Source: Streptomyces fildesensis (GTDB taxonomy: Bacteria; Actinomycetota; Actinomycetes; Streptomycetales; Streptomycetaceae). From it: a stretch of DNA of 64,000 bases. Below the pieces are notes generated by a model. The model saw only the letters and a list, made by a program, of their open reading frames with translations. It did no database searches and had not been told where the DNA came from. The stretch spans positions 1 through 64,000 of the forward strand of contig NZ_JAAIKO010000014.1 of NCBI RefSeq assembly GCF_016107395.1. Reading direction: 5' to 3'. The translations under genes and the position numbers were made by a program. This document shows, piece by piece, positions 7,932 to 15,126 of this stretch. The stretch's first letter is position 1, and each line of letters begins with the position of its first letter.

Positions 7932-9512
7932 GTGATCATTCCCCACCCCAGTCATCTGGTCCGTATCCCGGGCCACTTCACCTTCACCACCGACACCACC
8001 GTCCGGGTCACCGAGGGCGCGGAGGGCGCCGCCCGGCTGCTGCGCACCCTGCTGGGCCCCGCCACCGGGCTCCCGCTCCGCTCCTCCCCCGACGGCAACG
8101 TCATCCTCGCCCTGGACCCGCAGCTCGGCGGGCTGGGCGCGGAGGGCTACGGGCTGACCGTCGGCCCGGACGCGATCCTGCTGCGGGCGGCGCAGCCGGC
8201 CGGGCTGCTGAACGGCGTTCAGACGATCCGCCAACTGCTGCCGCCCGAGGCGCTGTCGGCGGTGCCGGTCACCGGGGTGCCGTGGCGGCTGCCGTGCGTC
8301 CAGGCCACCGATGTGCCGCGGTACCCCTGGCGCGGGGCGATGCTCGACGTCGCCCGGCACTTCCAGCCGGTGTCGTTCCTGCGGCGTTTCGTGGACCTGC
8401 TCGCCTTCCACAAGCTCAACGTCCTGCATCTGCACCTCACCGACGACCAGGGCTGGCGGATGCCGGTACCCGGGTATCCGCTGCTGACCGAGACCGGCGG
8501 CCACCGGGCCCGCAGCATGACCGGCCGGGCCGGCAGCGCCAGCTACGACGACACTCCGCACGGCGGTGTCTACACCGCCGCCCAGCTGCGCACGCTCGTC
8601 GGCTACGCGGCCGAGCGGGGGGTGACCGTCGTCCCCGAGATCGAGATGCCGGGTCACGCCCGGGCGGCGCTCGCCGCCTATCCGCACCTGGGGAACGTCC
8701 CCGGCCGGCAGCTGGACGTGTGGACCGAGTGGGGGGTGTGCGAGAACGTCCTGGGCGTGCACGACGAGGTGCTGGAGTTCTGCCGCGCGGTGCTCGGCGA
8801 GGTCCTGGACGTCTTCCCGTCCCCGTACATCCACATCGGCGGCGACGAGTGCCCCACCGTCGAATGGGAGGACAGCCCACGGGCGCGGCAGCGGGCCGTG
8901 GCCGAGCGGCTGGCGGGGCCGAAGGCGCTGCACGGCTGGTTCCTCGGGCGGATCGGCGACTTCCTGCTGCGCGAGGGCCGCAAGCCGGTGTGCTGGGCGG
9001 AGGACGGCGGAGTGCTGCCGCCGGAGTTCACCGTCATGCCGTGGCGGGACTCGGGCCACGGGCTGGCCGCCGCCCGGCGGGGCCATGACGTCGTGATGGC
9101 GCCGTACCGCTCCACGTATCTCGACTACCCGCAGACCGACCGGCCGGGCGAGCCCTTCGGGCAGGCCGGCGCCGTCGTCGATCTGCGGGCCGTGCACGGC
9201 AACGATCCCGCGCCGCAGGACTGGGAGCCGGCGGCGGCCGCCCGGGTGCTGGGCACGCAGGGGCAGTTGTGGACGGAGTTCGCCGCCACGCCCGCGCAGG
9301 TCGAGTACCTCGCCTTCCCCCGGCTGTCGGCCCTCGCCGACAGCGCGTGGAACCCCCGCAGCGACTGGACCACCGACTTCCTCCCCGCCATGCGCCACCA
9401 CGAGGCCCGGCTCGCGGCGCTCGGCACCCACGCTGACACCCGTCCCGGCACCGCCGTGCGCCTCCCCCACAGATGTTCCACCGCGCACCACCCGCAGTCG
9501 CACCAGCAGTAG
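7932..9512 (+). CDS. beta-N-acetylhexosaminidase, GH20
   Basis: A 526-residue glycoside hydrolase family 20 enzyme that removes terminal GlcNAc/GalNAc by substrate-assisted catalysis. The catalytic Asp-Glu pair is D305-E306 in HIGGDE. Upstream hallmarks include WRGAMLDVARHF, LHLHLTDDQGWR and VVPEIEMPGH. The N-terminal ~130 residues form the usual GH20b domain. The GTG at 7932 follows GGAGG by 7 bases. There is no signal peptide, so the enzyme is predicted to act in the cytoplasm on disaccharides brought in by the adjacent importer. It is the last gene of the likely operon, or co-transcribed with the next secreted enzyme 51 bp downstream. Confidence 0.92.
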   Translation: MIIPHPSHLVRIPGHFTFTTDTTVRVTEGAEGAARLLRTLLGPATGLPLRSSPDGNVILALDPQLGGLGAEGYGLTVGPDAILLRAAQPAGLLNGVQTIRQLLPPEALSAVPVTGVPWRLPCVQATDVPRYPWRGAMLDVARHFQPVSFLRRFVDLLAFHKLNVLHLHLTDDQGWRMPVPGYPLLTETGGHRARSMTGRAGSASYDDTPHGGVYTAAQLRTLVGYAAERGVTVVPEIEMPGHARAALAAYPHLGNVPGRQLDVWTEWGVCENVLGVHDEVLEFCRAVLGEVLDVFPSPYIHIGGDECPTVEWEDSPRARQRAVAERLAGPKALHGWFLGRIGDFLLREGRKPVCWAEDGGVLPPEFTVMPWRDSGHGLAAARRGHDVVMAPYRSTYLDYPQTDRPGEPFGQAGAVVDLRAVHGNDPAPQDWEPAAAARVLGTQGQLWTEFAATPAQVEYLAFPRLSALADSAWNPRSDWTTDFLPAMRHHEARLAALGTHADTRPGTAVRLPHRCSTAHHPQSHQQ

Positions 9513-9563
9513 TTCCTTCCAGCACTTCCCCCTGCGACACCCCCACCTGGAAAGGGATTCACC

Positions 9564-11009
9564 GTGTCCGCAAGATCACGTATACCCGTCCGCGTGCGTA
9601 CGGCGATGGCCCTGTGCACCTCCGCCGGGCTGGCCTGCGCCGCGCTGACGGCCATGCCCGCCTCGGCCGCCCAGGACTCGCTCAGCGCGCAGTACCGCAC
9701 CAGCGCGACCGGGGCCACCGCCGACCAGTCGGAACCGTGGCTGAAGGTCACCAACACCGGCAGCACGACCGTGCCGCTCAGCGGTGTGACGGTGCGCTAC
9801 TACTTCAAGGCCGACACCGCCGACTCCTCGTACCGCTTCGCCTGTTCCTGGGCGGTGCGCGGCTGTGCCAACATCACCGGCACGTTCGGCACCCTGGCGC
9901 ACCCCACCGCCACCGCCGACCGCTATCTGGAGATCGGCTTCACTTCGGGCGCCGGCTCGCTCACGCCCGGCGCCGACACCAGCGACATGCAGCTGCGGTT
10001 CTACCGGTCCACCTGGGCGACGCTCCGGCAGAGCGACGACTACTCGTTCAACGGCGCCCAGACGTCGTACGCCAACTGGTCGAAGGTCACCGTGCAGCGC
10101 GGCGGGACGGTTCTGTGGGGCACCGCGCCCGACGGCAACGACCCCACGCAGCCGCCGACCGACCCGCCGACGACGCCCCCCACCACACCGCCGAACCAGA
10201 ACGGCCCGGCGCTCTTCGACGACTTCAACTACACCAGCAGCAGCGACCCGCTGGTGCAGCAGCACGGCTGGACCGTGAAGTCGGGGCAGGGCGGGCCCGG
10301 TGTCCCGGGGGCCACCTGGTCGCCGCAGGACGTCACCTTCGCGCCGGAGAACGGCAACAGCATCATGAACCTCAAGCTCACCACCGACGGAACGGCCGCC
10401 GGCACCAAGGAGACCGAGATCCAGACCACCGCGCGCAAGTTCCGCAACGGGACGTACGCGGCCCGCGTGAAGTTCAACGACACCCCCGCCACCGGCCCGG
10501 ACGGGGACCACGTCAACCAGACGTTCTTCGCCTTCACACCGCTCGCGCACGACATGGACCCCGACTACGGGGAGCTGGACTTCGAGTACCTGCCCAACGG
10601 CGGCTGGGGCGAGACCGGCAACATCATGTACACCACGTCCTGGGAGACCTACCAGAACGACCCCTGGAACGCGGTCAACACCCACACCGAGAGCCGGCAG
10701 AGCTACGACGGCTGGCACGACCTGATCGTCACCGTCGACAACACGAACATCAAGTACTACATCGACGGGCAGCTGTTCGGGACGCACGGCGAGCCGTATC
10801 TGCCGGAGACGCCGATGTTCATCGACTTCAACCACTGGCTCATCGACCTCGCGGGACAGACCGGCAGCACGCCGCGCTCGTACAACCAGAAGGTCGACTA
10901 CGTGTACTTCGCCAAGGACCAGGTGCTGAGTCCGGCCCAGGTGCAGGCCCAGGTGGCCGCCTACCGGGCGGCCCATGTCACCCAGGTGGACACCGTCCCG
11001 GCGGGCTGA
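9564..11009 (+). CDS. secreted CBM3-GH16 glycoside hydrolase
   Basis: A 481-residue exported enzyme. A Sec signal (about 1-35, ending PASAA) precedes a family 3 carbohydrate-binding module (about 38-185, with QYRTSATGATADQ and VRYYF). A Pro/Thr linker (about 192-212) then leads to a GH16 domain (215-455). The retaining GH16 motif ELDFE is complete: nucleophile E337, D339 and acid/base E341. CBM3 usually binds cellulose or chitin. The exact polysaccharide cleaved (beta-1,3-glucan, agar-like or other) cannot be read from the sequence. The gene lies 51 bp after the hexosaminidase with its own GGAAAGG ribosome binding site. Confidence 0.88.
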   Translation: MSARSRIPVRVRTAMALCTSAGLACAALTAMPASAAQDSLSAQYRTSATGATADQSEPWLKVTNTGSTTVPLSGVTVRYYFKADTADSSYRFACSWAVRGCANITGTFGTLAHPTATADRYLEIGFTSGAGSLTPGADTSDMQLRFYRSTWATLRQSDDYSFNGAQTSYANWSKVTVQRGGTVLWGTAPDGNDPTQPPTDPPTTPPTTPPNQNGPALFDDFNYTSSSDPLVQQHGWTVKSGQGGPGVPGATWSPQDVTFAPENGNSIMNLKLTTDGTAAGTKETEIQTTARKFRNGTYAARVKFNDTPATGPDGDHVNQTFFAFTPLAHDMDPDYGELDFEYLPNGGWGETGNIMYTTSWETYQNDPWNAVNTHTESRQSYDGWHDLIVTVDNTNIKYYIDGQLFGTHGEPYLPETPMFIDFNHWLIDLAGQTGSTPRSYNQKVDYVYFAKDQVLSPAQVQAQVAAYRAAHVTQVDTVPAG

Positions 11010-11011
11010 AC

Positions 11012-11026
11012 CCGCCGGAGCGGCGG
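11012..11026. terminator. GC-rich hairpin between convergent genes
   Basis: CCGCCG (11012-11017) and CGGCGG (11021-11026) form a perfect 6-bp stem with a 3-base loop in the 22-bp gap between the convergent GH16 and winged-helix genes. There is no T-tract, which is common for Streptomyces terminators. It would act in both directions. Confidence 0.5.
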
Positions 11027-11031
11027 CACCG

Positions 11032-12135
11032 TCAGCCCGCGGGTTCGATCCGGACCTCGTGGGTCTCCGCCGACGGATCGCTGACGGCCAGCAGCCGCGC
11101 GCCCTCCGCCATGAGGGCGTCGCGGTCGCCGGCCGTCAGCCGTACGAAGGGCGTGACGCTCACCACGGCGCCGGCCTTCGTACGATCGAACCGCCAGGTG
11201 CCGCCGACGAAGCCGTCGACCAGGATCGTGCCGCGGATGATGCCGTTGACCGTCATCACCCGCTTCCGGTACTCGTCGGCGAGGATCCGGGTCCGGTCGG
11301 CGTGCGACAGCAGCAGGTTGTCGAAGTCGGCGACGAAGCGGGCCGGTACGGGGACGTCCGGGTCGGGGAGCACCGCGCCGGGCAGATCGTGGAGCTCCCG
11401 GCCGTCCTCGTCACGGTATGGACGAAGGTCCAAGCCCGCCACGACCGAGCGCAGCCCGGTCAGTCCCGACCACTTCTGGATGTCGGCGACGGTCGCGGGA
11501 CCGAACGCCGCCAGGTAGCGCTCGACGACGGGCCCGGGGTCGGGGTCGGCGAGCGGCGCGCCGAGATACTCCTCGACGGTGGCGTAGGTGGGCTGCCCGC
11601 TCTCTCCCCACAGCCCGCGCGGCGGCAGCTGCACCAGCGGGGCCCACAGACGCAGCGCCTTCTCCAGCGCGTCGGGCTCGACGCCGGGCCAGCGGACGGC
11701 GAGCAGCTCGCGCAGCTCACGGGGGTTGCGCGGGCGCTCGGCGAGGAGTTCGCGGCCGGCGGCCACCAGCTCGTCGCGGTCCACGTCGCGCAGCGCCGCG
11801 CCTCCCCAGGCCGCGCTCCTGACCATCCGGTCGAACACCGGCTGCAGCAGGGGCCGCAGGAGCAGCGCGTCCGCCGCGCTCACCAGGTGCACGGTGCCGC
11901 GCATGAGCGTCAGCCGCACCGCGCCACGGTCCTTCATCAGCTGCGCCAGCTCGTCGAAGGAGAAGTCCCGCAGCCGGGTCCACAGGCCGATGTACGGGGC
12001 GTTGGACGCCTGGGACTGCATGCCGAGCAGCCGCTCGATCACCTCGATCGCGGGCACCTTCGCCCGCTCCAGGAGGAGTTGGCGCTCCAGCAGAGCGCGG
12101 TTGAGCGTACGGCGGTCCAGAGTCGTCGTCGGCAT
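11032..12135 (-). CDS. winged-helix DNA-binding protein, AlkZ-like glycosylase family (HTH_42)
   Basis: A 367-residue member of the HTH_42/YcaQ superfamily, built of tandem winged helices. Residues 39-49 (MQSQASNAPYI) carry the Q-x-Q motif (Q40, Q42), which matches the catalytic QxQ of the alkylpurine/crosslink glycosylase AlkZ in position and context. Other family hallmarks are LMRGTVHLVSA near residue 78 and LLSHADRTRIL in the C-terminal half. It probably excises bulky or crosslinking alkyl lesions, but the family also has members without known activity. It is a single gene, tail-to-tail with GH16. Confidence 0.75.
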   Translation of the reverse strand: MPTTTLDRRTLNRALLERQLLLERAKVPAIEVIERLLGMQSQASNAPYIGLWTRLRDFSFDELAQLMKDRGAVRLTLMRGTVHLVSAADALLLRPLLQPVFDRMVRSAAWGGAALRDVDRDELVAAGRELLAERPRNPRELRELLAVRWPGVEPDALEKALRLWAPLVQLPPRGLWGESGQPTYATVEEYLGAPLADPDPGPVVERYLAAFGPATVADIQKWSGLTGLRSVVAGLDLRPYRDEDGRELHDLPGAVLPDPDVPVPARFVADFDNLLLSHADRTRILADEYRKRVMTVNGIIRGTILVDGFVGGTWRFDRTKAGAVVSVTPFVRLTAGDRDALMAEGARLLAVSDPSAETHEVRIEPAG

Positions 12136-12196
12136 ACCGCCTACGCTACGACGCCTTGCGGACGGTTCCGGTCCTCAACGACGACACGAGCAGGAG

Positions 12197-13363
12197 CTAT
12201 GCCGCGGAGGAGCCGACCCGCCGGGCTATCGGGGGTTCGGCCTCGTGGTGGATCGGCGTGTGCGCGCCCGTCAGCGGTACGCCGCTGCCGCCGCGCCGGT
12301 GGGCGACGATCTCCGCGGCGATGGACAGCGCGGTCTCCTCAGGCGTCCGCGCGCCGAGGTCGAGGCCGATCGGCGAGCGCAGCCTGGCCAGTTCGAGTTC
12401 GGTGACGCCGACCTCCCGCAGCCGCTCGAGGCGGTCCAGGTGGGTGCGGCGTGAGCCCATGGCGCCGACGAAGGCGATGGGAAGCTTCAGGGCCCGCTCC
12501 AGCAGCGGTACGTCGAACTTGGCGTCGTGGGTCAGTACGCAGATGACCGTGCGGCCGTCGACGCGTCCCGCGGCGGTGGTCTCGTCGAGGTAGCGGTGCG
12601 GCCAGTCGACGATGACCTCGTCGGCCTCCGGGAAGCGCGCGCGGGTGGCGAAGACGGGGCGCGCGTCGCAGAGCGTCACCTCGTAGCCGAGGAACTTGCC
12701 GACCTTGACGACGGCGCCGGCGAAGTCGATCGCGCCGAAGACGATCATGCGGGGCGCCGGCACGCTGGACTCGACGAGCAGCGTGAGCGGTTCGCCGCAG
12801 CGGCTGCCGTCCGCGCCGATCCCGATGGTGCCGGTCCGGCCCGCTTCCAGCAGGGCGTGGGCCTCGGCCGCCGCCGTGCGGTCCCGCTCGGGGTCGCCGA
12901 GGCTGCCCTCGTACCGTCCGTCGGCCCGCAGGGCCAGGGCCCGGCCGAGCAGCCCGGCCGGTCCCTCGACGATCCTGGCCACCGCGGCCGTCTCTCCCGC
13001 TGCGGCGGCGGCCAGGGCCGCCGTGAACTCCGGCCGCACGCCGGGGTCCACTCGCTGGACGAAGATGTCTATGACGCCGCCGCAGGTGAGTCCCACGGCG
13101 AACGCATCGTCGTCCGAGTATCCGAAGCGCTGGAGCACGGGCTCCGCCGAGTCCCCTGACTCCAGCGCTTCCTTGCAGAGCTCGTAGACAGCTCCTTCGA
13201 CGCACCCTCCGGACACGCTGCCGATCGCGGTGCCGTCGGAATCGACGGCGAGCGCGGCACCGGGCTGCCGGGGCGCACTTCCGCCCACCGCGACCACGGT
13301 CGCGACGGCGAACGGACGCCCCTGGCGGCACCAGCGGTGCAGCTCGTCAGCGATGTCCAGCAT
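12197..13363 (-). CDS. xdhC: XdhC/CoxI-family xanthine dehydrogenase accessory protein
   Basis: A 388-residue maturation factor that binds molybdenum cofactor, handles its sulfuration and inserts it into xanthine dehydrogenase. The N-terminal XdhC/CoxI domain is marked by VATVVAVGGSAPRQPGAAL and GSVSGGCVEGAV (residues ~20-62). The C-terminal Rossmann domain contains CVLTHDAKFD and IAFVGAMGSRRTH, then a LRSPIGLDLGARTPEE segment. The ATG at 13363 follows GAGGAG. It is the last gene of the minus-strand purine block, 14 bp after the permease gene, so it is co-expressed with the enzyme it serves. Confidence 0.9.
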   Translation of the reverse strand: MLDIADELHRWCRQGRPFAVATVVAVGGSAPRQPGAALAVDSDGTAIGSVSGGCVEGAVYELCKEALESGDSAEPVLQRFGYSDDDAFAVGLTCGGVIDIFVQRVDPGVRPEFTAALAAAAAGETAAVARIVEGPAGLLGRALALRADGRYEGSLGDPERDRTAAAEAHALLEAGRTGTIGIGADGSRCGEPLTLLVESSVPAPRMIVFGAIDFAGAVVKVGKFLGYEVTLCDARPVFATRARFPEADEVIVDWPHRYLDETTAAGRVDGRTVICVLTHDAKFDVPLLERALKLPIAFVGAMGSRRTHLDRLERLREVGVTELELARLRSPIGLDLGARTPEETALSIAAEIVAHRRGGSGVPLTGAHTPIHHEAEPPIARRVGSSAA

Positions 13364-13377
13364 GGTGAACAGCTCCT

Positions 13378-14844
13378 CTACTTGACGCCGAGCCAGCTCT
13401 CGATGGGGTGGAGAGCGAAGAAGACGAAGAACACCGCCGTGAGCACCCACATGAAGATGCCGGGCTCACGCCACTTGCCCTGCGCCGCCTTGATGGCGGT
13501 GTAGGAGATGACGCCCGCGGCGACACCTGCGGTGATGGAGTACGTGAAGGGCATGAGGACCACGGTCAGGAAGACCGGGACCGAGACCGAGCGGTCCGAC
13601 CAGTCGACGTGCCGGGCGTTGCTCATCATCATCGCGCCGATGACGACCAGCGCCGCCGCCGCGACCTGGCCCGGGACGATCTGGGCCAGCGGGGTGAAGA
13701 ACAGGCCGGCCGCGAAGAGCAGACCGGTGACGACGCTGGACAGACCCGTACGGGCGCCCTCGCCGACTCCGGTGGCCGACTCGATGAAGACCGTCTGGCC
13801 GGAGGCACCTGCGACGCCGCCGATCGCACCACCCGCACCGTCGATGAACAGTGCCTTGCTGAGGCCGGGCATCCGGCCCTGCTCGTCGGCGAGCTTGGCC
13901 TCGGTGCCGACGCCGATGATGGTGGCCATCGCGTCGAAGAAGCCGGCCAGCACCAGGGTGAAGACGATGACGCCGACGGTCATACCGCCGATGGATCCCC
14001 AGCCGCCGAACTCGACGTGTCCGAAGAGCCCGAAGTCGGGCATGGAGACCGCGCTGCCGTTCAGCTTCGGGGCCGCACCGCCCCAGTCCTTGTCGGTCAG
14101 GCCGCCGACGGAGTTGACCACGACCGAGAGGATCGTGCCGACGACGATGCCGATCAGGATCGCGCCGGGGATGTTGCGGGCCTGCAGCATGAAGATCAGG
14201 AGCAGCGTGACGCAGAAGAGCAGGACCGGCCAGCCGGAGAGCTGTCCGCCGACGCCCAGGGCGACCGGGGCGGTGCCCTTCGCGTCACCCTTGCCGACGA
14301 ATCCGGCGTTCACCAGGCCGATGAGGGCGATGAACATCCCGATGCCGATGGTGATGCCGTGCTTCAGGGCCAGCGGTATCGCGTTCATGACGATCTCGCG
14401 GAGCCCGGTGACCACCAGCAGCACGATGATGGCGCCGTAGATCACACACATGCCCATGGCCTGCGGCCAGGTCATGTTGGGGGCCACCTGGGTGGCCAGC
14501 ACGCCGGAGACGCTCAGTCCCGCGGCGAGTGCGAGCGGTACCTTGCCGAGGAATCCCATCAGCAGGGTGGAGACCGCCGCGGCGAGGGCCGTCGCGGTGA
14601 TCAGTCCCGCATGGCTGAGCTTGTGACCGCTGGCGTCCGGGCCGGACAGCAGGAGCGGGTTGAGCAGCAGGATGTAGCACATCGCCATGAAGGTCGTGAT
14701 GCCGCCGCGGACCTCGCGGGGAATCGTCGACTCTCTCTCGGAGATGTGGAAGTACCGGTCGAGCCAGGACCGTCCGGCCGGCGGGCGCGAGCCCGCGCCC
14801 GCGTCCTCCGCCGTGGTCTTCAGCTCTACAGGGGTTTGGGTCAT
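13378..14844 (-). CDS. NCS2-family purine permease (AzgA/PbuG type)
   Basis: A 488-residue permease with about 12-13 membrane helices. It starts with LDRYFHISERESTIPREVRGGITTF, followed by MAMCYILLLNPLLLS, the signature of the guanine/hypoxanthine/adenine branch of NCS2. IGVGTEAKLADEQGRMPG and SATGVGEGARTGLSSVV are further conserved segments. The ATG at 14844 follows GGGAG by 8 bases. A 282-bp gap separates it from the xanthine dehydrogenase genes upstream; XdhC follows 14 bp downstream. It supplies purine bases to the pathway. Symport with protons is known for the family. Confidence 0.9.
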   Translation of the reverse strand: MTQTPVELKTTAEDAGAGSRPPAGRSWLDRYFHISERESTIPREVRGGITTFMAMCYILLLNPLLLSGPDASGHKLSHAGLITATALAAAVSTLLMGFLGKVPLALAAGLSVSGVLATQVAPNMTWPQAMGMCVIYGAIIVLLVVTGLREIVMNAIPLALKHGITIGIGMFIALIGLVNAGFVGKGDAKGTAPVALGVGGQLSGWPVLLFCVTLLLIFMLQARNIPGAILIGIVVGTILSVVVNSVGGLTDKDWGGAAPKLNGSAVSMPDFGLFGHVEFGGWGSIGGMTVGVIVFTLVLAGFFDAMATIIGVGTEAKLADEQGRMPGLSKALFIDGAGGAIGGVAGASGQTVFIESATGVGEGARTGLSSVVTGLLFAAGLFFTPLAQIVPGQVAAAALVVIGAMMMSNARHVDWSDRSVSVPVFLTVVLMPFTYSITAGVAAGVISYTAIKAAQGKWREPGIFMWVLTAVFFVFFALHPIESWLGVK

Positions 14845-15126
14845 GGTGCCGACTCCCAAGGTTCAATGGGACACCCGCACATGGTGTGCGGATTTTGGGA
14901 TGCTGCTATGGCTGCACGACCCGGGGGACGGCCCGAGGCGAACGGGATGAAACGGTTTGGCCGGTGCGCGCGGCGGAAGCCGGGCAGGGGCCGGGACGGT
15001 GTCCGTCCGGCGGCCGCGGGTGCGGCCGGTCCGGTCGGATGCCGTTGCCACGGAGGCCGAGTGGTGGCGCCTGGGTGGCCCCGGACGGGGCGGGGATCGT
15101 CATTCCCCCACCCCGTCCGGAGGTCG
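14845..15126. other. 282-bp gap inside the purine block
   Basis: The gap between the molybdenum subunit gene and the permease gene holds no convincing ORF. It is long enough for a second minus-strand promoter driving the permease and xdhC. I see no clear terminator or operator in it. Confidence 0.4.

Noticed and set aside
3561-9512. The sugar operon as the canonical das locus itself
   Set aside because: The regulator is DasR-like but has a different N-terminus and tail from DasR as I know it, so I treat the locus as a paralogue and give no das gene names.
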